Assembly (NCBI GenBank): GCA_025457915.1
Contig: JALOTL010000001.1
Coordinates: forward strand, 227,022-291,021
DNA length: 64,000 nt
From: Spirochaetota bacterium
GTDB lineage: Bacteria > Spirochaetota > UBA4802 > UBA5550
Reading direction: 5' to 3'
Part shown: positions 39,421 to 48,998 of the stretch, piece by piece
How positions within the stretch are numbered: position 1 is the stretch's first letter
Layout: each line of letters opens with the position of its first letter
Program-made: the position numbers and the translations under genes
The notes under the pieces: generated by a model
The model's input: the letters and a program-made list of their open reading frames with translations, nothing else
Told to the model about the DNA's origin: nothing
Databases searched by the model: none

Positions 39421-40595
39421 TGGCTGGAAATCTTTTCAAATTCCCTCATGAGGAAATTGGTTATATTTTTTTTCAGGGCCGGATTTTCAATGAGAAACGC
39501 ATCGTGCCCGCGGTCCGTCTCTATGTCGGTATAGATGACGTTTTTTTCATTCACCCGCAGCGCATGGACGATTTCCCTCGACTGTGAGCTCGGGTAAAGC
39601 CAGTCGGACGTGAAGCTTATTACAAGGAAATTGGCCGAAACGTTTTCAAAGGCGTTGATGAGATTGCCGTTGAAGTCTTTTTTAAGGTCGAAAAAGTCTA
39701 TCGCCCTTGTAATATAGAGGTATGAATTCGCATCGAACCTGTCCACGAACTTGATACCCTGCTGGTGAAGATAGGTTTCGACCATGAATGATGTCTTAAA
39801 ATCATATTCCGAGGGGTCGGAATCCATGAACTGCCTTCCGAATTTTTCATGCATGTGCTTGTCGCTGAGATAGGTAATGTGTCCGATCATCCTTGCAAGT
39901 GAAAGGCCGGCGTCTGGCGGTTTCGAGGTATAATAGTCCCCACCGCTCCAATTGGGATCGTTCATGATTGCCTGTCTGCCGACCTCGTTCAGGGCTATCC
40001 CCTGAGCCGATAAGGACGCCGAGGTCGCTATCGCTACGACCGAATTGACCATATCGGGATAAATTATCGTCCATTTGAGCGCCTGCATGCCTCCCATGGA
40101 ACCGCCGGCAACGGCAAGGAGTTTTTCAATGCCGAGATGTTTAATCAGGTGCCATTGCGCCCTTACCATGTCTTCTATGGTAATCATGGGAAAATCAAGA
40201 CCGTAGGGCCGGCCGGTAACCGGGTTTTTTGAAGAAGGTCCGGTGGACCCGTTGCAGCCGCCTATGACGTTCGAACAGATGATGAAATACCTGTTCGTAT
40301 CGAAGGGTTTGCCCGGACCTATGTACAGATCCCACCAGCCCGGGTACCTGTCGTGTATGCTGTGGTAACCCGCCGCGTGCGCCGTGCCTGAAAGCGCATG
40401 GGTAATAAGAACGGCATTGTTTTTTTTCTCGTTAAGGGAACCGTAGGTTTCAAAGGCGATGGTGACCGGGCCGATTTTTTTTCCGCACCTTAAAGGCAGA
40501 TCCCCCGGAGGCTCCGCAAAGGTATAGTACCCGGGTTCCACCAGCCCGACTGAATCTTCAATCAGTCCCGGTCCTATGTTTTCAGTGGTCATCAT
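39417..40595 (-). CDS. metX: Homoserine O-acetyltransferase
   Basis: NNAVLITHALSGTAHAAGYH; AVAGGSMGGMQALKW; ETDRGHDAFLIE. Confidence 0.96.
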   Translation of the reverse strand: MMTTENIGPGLIEDSVGLVEPGYYTFAEPPGDLPLRCGKKIGPVTIAFETYGSLNEKKNNAVLITHALSGTAHAAGYHSIHDRYPGWWDLYIGPGKPFDTNRYFIICSNVIGGCNGSTGPSSKNPVTGRPYGLDFPMITIEDMVRAQWHLIKHLGIEKLLAVAGGSMGGMQALKWTIIYPDMVNSVVAIATSASLSAQGIALNEVGRQAIMNDPNWSGGDYYTSKPPDAGLSLARMIGHITYLSDKHMHEKFGRQFMDSDPSEYDFKTSFMVETYLHQQGIKFVDRFDANSYLYITRAIDFFDLKKDFNGNLINAFENVSANFLVISFTSDWLYPSSQSREIVHALRVNEKNVIYTDIETDRGHDAFLIENPALKKNITNFLMREFEKISSQ

Positions 40596-40633
40596 TGCTA
40601 ATTAATATATCGTCCATTTCTTCCAGTATAAAA

Positions 40634-40657
40634 TAAAAAACCGCTGAGGGACAGCGG
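40634..40657 (-). terminator. Intrinsic terminator of the SAM riboswitch
   Basis: Minus strand CCGCTGTCCCTCAGCGGTTTTTTATTT. Confidence 0.85.
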
Positions 40658-40768
40658 CTCTAACTGCTATCCCATCTCCCGGACATATTCCGCTGGAATT
40701 GGCACCTTTTCATAAAAAGAATGGTTGCCGTGACTTCTATGGGCCAGTCCCTCAGTCACTCTTGATAA
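40640..40768 (-). ncRNA. SAM-I (S-box) riboswitch upstream of metX
   Basis: Minus strand: ATCAAGAGTGACTGAGGGACTGGCCC ... CGGCAACC ... AGGTGCCAATTCCAGC ... GGGAGATGGGATAGC. Confidence 0.95.
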
Positions 40769-41064
40769 GATAATTGAATGAGCCTATAGTTTCACTGCTT
40801 GCTTGTGTCAATGAAAAAATTGAGTTTGAATTATTATGTTAACAGGCCGCATTTCTGCTGATTTTTGCGGTAATATTGTGATTGGATTTTTTTTAACGAT
40901 GATCGTTCAATTATCTCATCATGACGAGGCAGCGGATAATTATTTGGAGATGAAAAATGAATTTTAGTGTAATTTTGTTGACATTAATAAACATGGCTTA
41001 GATAAAGGTAGGCAACTAGCTATTGTTGCTGCATATTTTTATCCAATCAAACAGGAGGACTCCT

Positions 41065-43182
41065 ATGAATCTTGCAGGATCATACGGCGTGCCTGCAAAT
41101 GACGTGACGAGGGAATTCTATTTCAATGTCGGCGGGCCGCACGGTTTTATGAGATGGGGAATTTACATCTTCATGTTTGCGGCGGTTTTTTATCTTATCT
41201 ACACGGTTGTCAAAAGAATCAGGATTTGGAGAAAGGGCAAACCCGAACTTCGAACCGATTATCCGGAAAAGAGGATACTGGCCGTAATCAAATATGTTAT
41301 ACTTCAATTTAAAATCCTGAGAGAAAGCTATGCGGGCCTTATGCACGCCAGCATATTCTTCGGTTTCGTCGTACTGTTTGTCGTTACCATGATAATAGTC
41401 GTACAGGAGGACCTCACCGGTCTTTTTTTCCACTATCATTTCATCCACGGCAATTTTTACCTGATCTGGTCGCTTTTCGGAGACCTGTTCGGAATGGTGG
41501 TGTTGATAGGATTGGGGATGGCGATATACAGAAGGTATGTCTTAAAGCCGAGCAGGCTCGATACCAAACCGATAGATACGTTCGCGCTGATTCTCATCAC
41601 GCTTATAATCATCAGCGGGTTCACAAACGAAGCCATGAGGATAGCCATCACCGGCTTTCCTAAATTCGAGGTATGGTCTCCATTCGGATACGTCCTTGCC
41701 ATACCTTTTTCAATTTTCAATACCGAGGCATTGAGGTCGATGCACTATGTCAACTGGTGGGTGCATATGATCGGCGCCTTTTCCTTTATTGGGCTCGTGG
41801 CATCCGACAAGATCGGGCACATTCTCATTTCTTCTCTGAATGTTTACTACATGAATCTTGATAATGAGAATCCTGCAACGAAATACGCGCTGCCGGTAAT
41901 AAATCCTGCCGAATTTGAGACAGCCGAGAGCTTCGGCGTTTCAAGCGTCGAGCAGTATACCTGGAAACAGCTCATGGACGGGGATGCATGCACAAGGTGC
42001 GGAAGGTGCCAGGACAACTGCCCGGCATACCTGACGGAGAAGCCCCTGTCCCCGAAAAAGATAATCAACGACGTCAAGGACAACATGGACGAGAGGATTC
42101 CCAAGCTCATGCTTGCCGAAGATCCGGCCACTGTCGAGTCAACCCCTCTCATAGACGGTTCGGTCCTGTCCGACGAGTTCTGGTCATGTACGAACTGCGC
42201 GGCATGCATGGAGGCCTGTCCGGTCAACATAGAGCATGTCCCGAAGATGATAGACATGAGGAGATACAAAATTCTCATGGAAGGCGACATGGCGCCCGAG
42301 CTCCAGACTTCCTTCATGAACATGGAAAACAACTACAATCCGTACGGATTCGCTTTCGCCGAAAGGGGCGCGTGGGTGCCTGCGGAACTCGGAGTCAAGA
42401 CACTGGCCGAGGATCCGGAGGTGGATTACGTTTACTTTGTGGGATGCGCGGCATCCTATGACAAGAGAAACCAGAAGGTCGGGATCGCGCTTCTGAACAT
42501 CATGAAGAAGGCCGGCCTGAAGGTCGGCATCCTCGGAGGCGAAGAGGCATGCTGCGGTGATTCGGCGATGAGGGGCGGTAACGAGTATCTTTTCCATTCG
42601 CTTGCCACTCAGAACCTTGAGACCTTCAAGTCATACGGGATCAAAAAAATCGTCATGACCTGTCCGCACGGATATAACATGCTTAAGAAGGAATACAAGA
42701 AGTTTGCAAAGGTCGGCAAGAACATGGACGGCAATCCTCTCGAGCACAATTTCGAGGTATACCATCACACCGAGATAATTTCCGATCTTATAACGAGCGG
42801 AAAGATCAAGCTGAAAGAGGCCCTGAGCGAGAAGATCACCTATCATGATTCATGTTTTCTTGGAAGGTATAACGAAATATACAACCAGCCGAGGGACATC
42901 ATCAAGGCGATACCAGGGGCCGATTATGTCGAGATGAGCAGGCACCATGACAAGAGCTTCTGCTGCGGCGCGGGAGGAGCGAGGATGTGGATAGAGGAAC
43001 ATCTGGGCTCAAGGGTTAACCAGTTCAGAACAAAGGACGCCCAGGCAAGCGGGGCCACCAAAATCGGTACCGCGTGTCCCTTCTGTCTAACAATGCTGTC
43101 GGACGGAGCCAACGAGCTCGACATCCAGAACCTCCAGTCTTTTGATCTGGCGGAGCTGGTTTACAACGCGATGGAAAAATAG
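41065..43182 (+). CDS. NarI-like membrane / 4Fe-4S / CCG-domain oxidoreductase (HdrD- or EtfD-like)
   Basis: TM N-terminus; CTRCGRCQDNCP and CTNCAACMEACP; CCGDSAMRGG and CCGAGGARMW; AGGAGG before ATG at 41065. Confidence 0.93.
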   Translation: MNLAGSYGVPANDVTREFYFNVGGPHGFMRWGIYIFMFAAVFYLIYTVVKRIRIWRKGKPELRTDYPEKRILAVIKYVILQFKILRESYAGLMHASIFFGFVVLFVVTMIIVVQEDLTGLFFHYHFIHGNFYLIWSLFGDLFGMVVLIGLGMAIYRRYVLKPSRLDTKPIDTFALILITLIIISGFTNEAMRIAITGFPKFEVWSPFGYVLAIPFSIFNTEALRSMHYVNWWVHMIGAFSFIGLVASDKIGHILISSLNVYYMNLDNENPATKYALPVINPAEFETAESFGVSSVEQYTWKQLMDGDACTRCGRCQDNCPAYLTEKPLSPKKIINDVKDNMDERIPKLMLAEDPATVESTPLIDGSVLSDEFWSCTNCAACMEACPVNIEHVPKMIDMRRYKILMEGDMAPELQTSFMNMENNYNPYGFAFAERGAWVPAELGVKTLAEDPEVDYVYFVGCAASYDKRNQKVGIALLNIMKKAGLKVGILGGEEACCGDSAMRGGNEYLFHSLATQNLETFKSYGIKKIVMTCPHGYNMLKKEYKKFAKVGKNMDGNPLEHNFEVYHHTEIISDLITSGKIKLKEALSEKITYHDSCFLGRYNEIYNQPRDIIKAIPGADYVEMSRHHDKSFCCGAGGARMWIEEHLGSRVNQFRTKDAQASGATKIGTACPFCLTMLSDGANELDIQNLQSFDLAELVYNAMEK

Positions 43183-43195
43183 CAAAATGATAAAA

Positions 43196-43228
43196 AGCCG
43201 TCCGCGTAAAGCGGGCGGCTTTTTTTTT
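43196..43228 (+). terminator. Rho-independent terminator
   Basis: AGCCGTCCGC-GTAAA-GCGGGCGGCTTTTTTTTT. Confidence 0.92.
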
Positions 43229-43261
43229 ATCCTGATTTAATCCCACTTTCATTTGGTCCAT

Positions 43262-44032
43262 ATGATAGAACTTGATAACGTGTCCCTTTATTTCCCCGGC
43301 GGTAAAAAAATCATCAATGATGTATCCTGGAACATAGGAGAGAGGGAGAGCTGGGTGCTTTTCGGAAAAAACGGTTCCGGCAAAACAAAGCTTTTGGAAA
43401 TGATCTCCGGGTACATCAGTCCCAGCAATGGATCAGTCAGAAGGAGGTTTTCCGAAGAGGTTTATGATCTGAGGGACTTCAGAAAACGTATTGGCCATGT
43501 TGGAAGTAAGGTAAGGGACATGTTTTTACCAGGGGAGAGAATCATAGATGTCGTTACGAGCGGATATTACGGTTCAATAGGACTTTATGAAGATCCGGAA
43601 AAATTTATGATGGAAAAATCCATGACGTTGATCGAGTCCGCCTTGCCGCCGCACAGGGAGAACGATCCTTTTTCAAATCTGTCTGACGGAGAAAAACAGA
43701 GGGTCATGATAGCCAGGTCGATGGTCAATGAACCATCAGTACTGATCCTCGATGAGCCGTGCGAGGGACTGGACCTGGCGGCAAGGGAGGATGTGTTGTC
43801 GTTGATTGACGGCATCGCGGCTGCCGGCAGGACTTCAGTGATATATGTAACGCACCACGTGGAAGAGATCACGGAAGCATTCAGAAACATTTTCATCATA
43901 GATGAAGGAAAATGCAGATTCAAGGGAGACATCGAAGACGGCTTGAGTGAATCGTTATTGAGCGATATTTATAAGAGGAGTATACGAATCATGAAATTAT
44001 CCGGCAGGTTCCATGCCATGGTTGAAAGATGA
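43262..44032 (+). CDS. ABC transporter ATP-binding protein
   Basis: FGKNGSGKTKLLEMISGY Walker A; LSDGEKQRVMIARSMVNEPSVLILDEP signature/Walker B. Confidence 0.93.
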   Translation: MIELDNVSLYFPGGKKIINDVSWNIGERESWVLFGKNGSGKTKLLEMISGYISPSNGSVRRRFSEEVYDLRDFRKRIGHVGSKVRDMFLPGERIIDVVTSGYYGSIGLYEDPEKFMMEKSMTLIESALPPHRENDPFSNLSDGEKQRVMIARSMVNEPSVLILDEPCEGLDLAAREDVLSLIDGIAAAGRTSVIYVTHHVEEITEAFRNIFIIDEGKCRFKGDIEDGLSESLLSDIYKRSIRIMKLSGRFHAMVER

Positions 44033-44037
44033 GGGGA

Positions 44038-46254
44038 TCAGGAATGCGCGGATATTCTGAAATATATCATTGCCGAAACGATCAACGCGATATTTATTCC
44101 GATTGAAGGCCCGATGCCGAAATGCGGGATTAAGAACAGTGCCGTCAAAATTGAACCGATCATTGCGCCAAGATTATCGGTCGAATATAAAAAGGATGCT
44201 GCATCCTGATGGTCTTCCGGGTCCAGGCAGGCATACAGTGAAGCAAACAGGCCGCCGAAAACAGTTGAAAGAAAAAGAATAAGGAACCAGAATATCGTTT
44301 CAGCCCTTGATTCAAGGAATAAAAAAACAGAAAGTAAACCCAGCACCAGAAAAGCGAACATTGGAACAGATGACAGCCTGAACCTGTTTGCAGAATAACT
44401 CCCGGATGCAAGCCCGAACATGAATAGCGCATTGATGAGGGATATCCTGTAGAACATTATTCCGAAAAAGGTCTGGTAAAGCATCAGCATCAGCAGCATG
44501 AATGAAATACTGGTGAAGCCTACCGTAAATATGGATACCGCGACGGAAAATTTTTTTCTTCCATATGTATTCCATATACGAAAAAATACCGGTATCACGA
44601 TTGCGGCCGCAAGCAGGGGTAAAAGATAATACAGTCTCAGCAGCCGGTATACGATACCCCCCTCTTCTTCCATCAGGAGCATGTTGTAATTCCAATAAGC
44701 CCTCGGGTTCAGGTCGAGATTTTCCTGCGCCATATGAATTCCTGCCGTTATATTTTTCTGGAAATAATCCAGCTGTGATTTTTCAAACATCATTTTTAAT
44801 TCATCCGGTGTATAGTTCAGGATCAATCCCTCGTCAAGGTTTCTGAAATCCAGGGTCTTAAACCGCTTTGCGTATCTTTCTATCAAAACTTCAGGGGAAG
44901 GGGGTAAAGATTCCCTGTCCGCAGATCCAATCAGATAAACCGTGTCTCCGGTCGTATTCATCGTATAGGGGAAAGAGCGCTTGTATGCTTTCAATATCGA
45001 TGATATGTAATTTTTAAGATCTGCGTTCATTATATTTGCAAATCCCTTGAGCGACGTCAGCATGAACCCGCCGTCATTCAGCCTGCTTTTACAGAGGGAA
45101 TAAAATTCCGCGGTAAAAAGCCTGTTCAGCATGGTGTTTTCGGGATGCGGCGGAAAGCACAGGATTATGTCGAACTTTTCCCCGTTGTTTGAAAGAAACG
45201 CCCTTGCATCTTCATAATGAATTCTAAAGCCGCTTGATTTAGACAGGACGGGATAGAATCTTCCCCTGTATTTTTCACTTATCCTCCAAAGGTCCGGGTC
45301 AAGTTCGACGCAGCTGATTTCTCTGACGCCGGTTTTCAGGAGGTTCAGCGGAAGCGAGCCGGGGCTGCCGCCCAGCAGAAGGATTTTTTCGTCTTTTTTC
45401 GTCCTGAGCGACTGTATCAGGTGGAAGACCTGGCGCATGTCACCCGCATCCGGGAGGGAATAATAGTATAGTCTGTTGCCGTAGATGTTGATTATTTCAT
45501 TCTGCTGGGATTCCACGAAAATGGTCTGGTACCTGCTCCTCCATGATTCGATAAGGGTGCCGGCGCCTGTTTTGTTCCATGACAGGCTGTTAATATTTTT
45601 TTCTAAATAAGGGGACCACAGGAACAGGATAACCGGCGGAAGAATTAATAATAACAGCGCCCTTTTCCCGGATTTTAAAGCTATATATAAAAACGGGCAA
45701 AAAAGCAGAACCGCACCTGTTTCCAGCGGATTCATGAAATTTATTATCAAAAAGGAAAAGGCCAATCCTCCTGCGAATGAACCGGCTGATTCCACGAAAT
45801 AGATCCTGCCGCCGGATGCTATATCGTCTGCAGGTGATATCAGAAAAACAAGTGCCGGATAAAGATATCCGGCCAGATATGATACCGGGAATGTAAAGAC
45901 GCCGGCGAGCAAAAATTCCGCTGACAGGGAATAATATGTTCCTGGCATCCTGGGGAAAATAAAAGGGATAAGCCCGGTCAGGATCACCGACGACAGGAAC
46001 AGGAGCGGGAAAACGGCAAGAAGAAATGGAAGGGATGCCGACCGGCAGCCTGTTTTTCCCCTGTTTATTTTTGCTCCCAGAAAAAGTCCCAGGAACCATG
46101 AGAAAAAAATAATGGATACAATAAGTTCATTGCCGCGGAAAACATTCAGGAGCTCGCGTATTATTATTACCTGGGATATGGCCGAAGCGAATCCTGCATA
46201 GAATGAGAAGAGCAGCACTTCATTCCGGCTGAACCGTTGTTCCGGGATTTTCAT
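44038..46254 (-). CDS. Polytopic membrane protein with spermidine synthase-like domain
   Basis: N- and C-terminal TM blocks; central ILLLGGSPGSLPLNLLKTGVREISCVELDPDLW. Confidence 0.85.
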   Translation of the reverse strand: MKIPEQRFSRNEVLLFSFYAGFASAISQVIIIRELLNVFRGNELIVSIIFFSWFLGLFLGAKINRGKTGCRSASLPFLLAVFPLLFLSSVILTGLIPFIFPRMPGTYYSLSAEFLLAGVFTFPVSYLAGYLYPALVFLISPADDIASGGRIYFVESAGSFAGGLAFSFLIINFMNPLETGAVLLFCPFLYIALKSGKRALLLLILPPVILFLWSPYLEKNINSLSWNKTGAGTLIESWRSRYQTIFVESQQNEIINIYGNRLYYYSLPDAGDMRQVFHLIQSLRTKKDEKILLLGGSPGSLPLNLLKTGVREISCVELDPDLWRISEKYRGRFYPVLSKSSGFRIHYEDARAFLSNNGEKFDIILCFPPHPENTMLNRLFTAEFYSLCKSRLNDGGFMLTSLKGFANIMNADLKNYISSILKAYKRSFPYTMNTTGDTVYLIGSADRESLPPSPEVLIERYAKRFKTLDFRNLDEGLILNYTPDELKMMFEKSQLDYFQKNITAGIHMAQENLDLNPRAYWNYNMLLMEEEGGIVYRLLRLYYLLPLLAAAIVIPVFFRIWNTYGRKKFSVAVSIFTVGFTSISFMLLMLMLYQTFFGIMFYRISLINALFMFGLASGSYSANRFRLSSVPMFAFLVLGLLSVFLFLESRAETIFWFLILFLSTVFGGLFASLYACLDPEDHQDAASFLYSTDNLGAMIGSILTALFLIPHFGIGPSIGINIALIVSAMIYFRISAHS

Positions 46255-46255
46255 T

Positions 46256-47389
46256 TCAGGCCCATACGCCTGGAATTTTTTTTCCGCAATGCGGGCACCT
46301 TCCGTTTTTTACGCCGTTTTCAATGTGAAAGTAGCCGCTTCTTTTTATGATCATTTTTTTGCACGAGTGACAGAACGTATTTTCAAACTCGTGGCCGGGT
46401 ACGTTTCCGACATACGCGTAATTCAGCCCCTCGGACAATGCCGTTTCCCTGCATAGTTCAAGCGTCCTCACCGGTGTCGGCGGGAGGTTTTTAATAAGGT
46501 ACATGGACCGGAACCTCGTAAAATGCACGGGCACGTCAGGTGAAAGGTTCGTCCTGATCCATCTGGACATTTTTTTTATATCCTGCATGGAATCGTTCAT
46601 GGTCGGAATTATCAGTACTATTATTTCCAGCCATTTTTTCCCTTTGTAAACAGCTTCCAGTGTATTGAGAACGGGCTTAAGGGATCCGCTGCACGTGTCG
46701 CTGTAGAATTTTTCTGAAAACGATTTGAGGTCTATCCTCACCGCGTCGAGGTTTTTTATGAGGTCCGCAGCGGCTTTTTGCTGAATGTATCCGTTCGACA
46801 CGATTACGGGCCGTATGCCCTTTGATTTTGCGGACCTGGACGTGTCTATTACATACTCGGCCTGTATGATCGGCTCATTGTAGGTGAAGGCCAGGACCCT
46901 GGAGCCGGAAGCGGCCGCCCTGGACGCCAGGGAATCCGGCAGGATTTTTTCTGAGTCAACATCATCTGGATTTGATTGGGAAAGCTGCCAGTTCTGGCAG
47001 AATTTACATGAGAAGTTGCATCCGGCCGTCGCTACCGACATGGCCATGGAACCGGGAAGGAAGTGGTAGAATGGTTTTTTTTCGACCGGGTCCACGTTCA
47101 ATGCCGCAATTCTTGAGTAGACGATCGAATACAGCGTTCCACCGCGGTTTTCCCTGGCCCTGCACTGGCCCCTGTCGCCGTTCCTGAGAACGCATTCGTT
47201 CGGGCAAAGGAGGCACCTGACCCTGCCGCCTTCGAGCTTCTGCCAGTGGAGAGCTCTGAAGGCATAATCGCCGCCGGGACCGGCGTGTAATTTTCCGCAT
47301 TTTCCGTCATGAATGGCTGGACAGATGAACAGGGAAAGTACGGACGCGCCGTATTTCAGAAATTTTCTCCTGTCCATTTTTTCATTCAT
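46256..47389 (-). CDS. AmmeMemoRadiSam system radical SAM enzyme
   Basis: ATAGCNFSCKFCQNWQLSQ; CLLCPNECVLRNGDRGQCRARENRGG; RRKFLKYGASVLSLF export-like N-terminus. Confidence 0.94.
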   Translation of the reverse strand: MNEKMDRRKFLKYGASVLSLFICPAIHDGKCGKLHAGPGGDYAFRALHWQKLEGGRVRCLLCPNECVLRNGDRGQCRARENRGGTLYSIVYSRIAALNVDPVEKKPFYHFLPGSMAMSVATAGCNFSCKFCQNWQLSQSNPDDVDSEKILPDSLASRAAASGSRVLAFTYNEPIIQAEYVIDTSRSAKSKGIRPVIVSNGYIQQKAAADLIKNLDAVRIDLKSFSEKFYSDTCSGSLKPVLNTLEAVYKGKKWLEIIVLIIPTMNDSMQDIKKMSRWIRTNLSPDVPVHFTRFRSMYLIKNLPPTPVRTLELCRETALSEGLNYAYVGNVPGHEFENTFCHSCKKMIIKRSGYFHIENGVKNGRCPHCGKKIPGVWA

Positions 47390-48908
47390 TATTATCCTCG
47401 CTGAAAACTATCGCTTCAAACCTGTATAAACTGGCGCCCTTTTTCCATTCGCCCTCCGCTAGCCCCGCCTTTCTGCAGAGATTGGCCAGGTACTGGTCAA
47501 GGTCCCAGTTCCATTCAACCGCTACTTGGGGAAGGAAAATACCTTTGCGCATTCCTTTTTCAATAATTAATCCGTCCCTGCCGATCGAGATTTCATCGAC
47601 GGATTTCACCGGTTCCGGGGGCGTCAGCACTGATATCTCGAGCTTCAAATCCCTGAATTCGTTTTTTGCCAGGGGATTGAATCTCGGGTCCCTGAATCCT
47701 GCGTTGAATGAATTGTCAAGCACGGCCTTGTAAAGCGGCTTCAGTCCCTCGATATAACCGATACAGCCCCTTAGCTCTCCGGCTTTTTTTATTGTCACAA
47801 AGACCCCCGCCCTGGTCTTACAGGATGCAGGGATCTGTGATTTGTCCGGGTTGTAGGGATTATTCCGGAAAAGCCTGCTTTCGAGATTTTTTCTCGCGAT
47901 CCCGAGCAGAAATTTTTTGTCCGAATTGCTTAAAAAATCCCTCGGGCGCGCCTCTGCCTCTGCGGTTCCTATTTTCCCGCATATGAAAATTGCCGCATAG
48001 CTTACAGTGTTTTTAAAATCCCCGGTAATATTCCCGGATGTGTTGTAGTCTATTATGCCGGCCTTGAACCCGTTAATGGGAAGGGAAACGGCGATCAAAA
48101 TAGGATTTCTGCCGCAGATTGTGGCGCCAGTATTGTCCAGGTATTTTGAAAAACCTTCAGGGTCTTTCTTTTTGATGAATCCTATTGCGCCGAAATCGAG
48201 TTTTTTTATTTTTTCACGAACGACTTTATCTGGACCGGCGAACGGGGTGAATCCGAATCTCTCCCCGTAGTGTGTGAAATCCGAGCTGACGATCAGCAGG
48301 GGATTTTTGAAAGATGACAGCGCTGCAGCAATGGTTCGCGCGATGCTTTCAGATTCGGCCGGGCCGATGTCTCCCACCAGTATCGGGAGGACCGGGGTTT
48401 TACGCAGCGCGGTTTTTTCATAGAGTCCCTGGATCAGGGGAAGGTGTATTTCTATAGCGTGTTCGTTTTCAAACGCGCCTCCGTCTGTCCGGAACAGGCT
48501 GTTTTTCAGCAGCAACGGGTTGATGTCTTTCGCCGTTTTGATTCTGCCCAGCGGCGTCTCGAAGAATTCAGCCGGATGAAGCGCGCAGCCCTTTATGCGG
48601 CCGCGGTGCGACGGGGCCATGATCAATATGACGTCGGGCGCTTTATTTTTAACCGACTCGTATCCATTCGCCGCAACCTGGCCGGAATACTGGTAGCCTG
48701 CATGGGGCAGGATGAGAACCAACGGCGAGCAGGATGAATTTACGGGCATGGTTTTTTTATAAAGGGAGCTGATGGTTTTTTCAAGCCGCACCGGATCGGA
48801 TGGATACCATGTGCCTGCAAGGGATGCCGATTTGACCTCACGGCCGCTTTTTGAATTGCAGACGAGGAAGCCGACAAAAACGATAAAAATAAATATTTTT
48901 TTCATCAA
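47382..48908 (-). CDS. Fused AmmeMemoRadiSam system protein B (Memo) + protein A (AMMECR1)
   Basis: Memo half: AGTWYPSDPVRLEKTI, LILPHAGYQYSGQVAANGYESV; AMMECR1 half: GVFVTIKKAGELRGCIGYIEGLKPLYKAVLDNSFNAGFRDPRF. Confidence 0.94.
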   Translation of the reverse strand: MMKKIFIFIVFVGFLVCNSKSGREVKSASLAGTWYPSDPVRLEKTISSLYKKTMPVNSSCSPLVLILPHAGYQYSGQVAANGYESVKNKAPDVILIMAPSHRGRIKGCALHPAEFFETPLGRIKTAKDINPLLLKNSLFRTDGGAFENEHAIEIHLPLIQGLYEKTALRKTPVLPILVGDIGPAESESIARTIAAALSSFKNPLLIVSSDFTHYGERFGFTPFAGPDKVVREKIKKLDFGAIGFIKKKDPEGFSKYLDNTGATICGRNPILIAVSLPINGFKAGIIDYNTSGNITGDFKNTVSYAAIFICGKIGTAEAEARPRDFLSNSDKKFLLGIARKNLESRLFRNNPYNPDKSQIPASCKTRAGVFVTIKKAGELRGCIGYIEGLKPLYKAVLDNSFNAGFRDPRFNPLAKNEFRDLKLEISVLTPPEPVKSVDEISIGRDGLIIEKGMRKGIFLPQVAVEWNWDLDQYLANLCRKAGLAEGEWKKGASLYRFEAIVFSEDNNE

Positions 48909-48998
48909 TGATCACTCCGCGGTCAGCATGTTCGTGGCGCCTGGATTCGGCTTTACTGTATTAATCTGCCTTTAAAAGCGATGCCAGTCAAATAAAAA

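Noticed and set aside
43230-43260. TATCCTGATTTAATCCCACTTTCATTTGG as a possible fifth repeat copy
   Set aside because: Only a short resemblance to the AAATCAGGAT block; lacks the terminal GGGAACCTC/GAGGTGCCC and the ATTAG hairpin.
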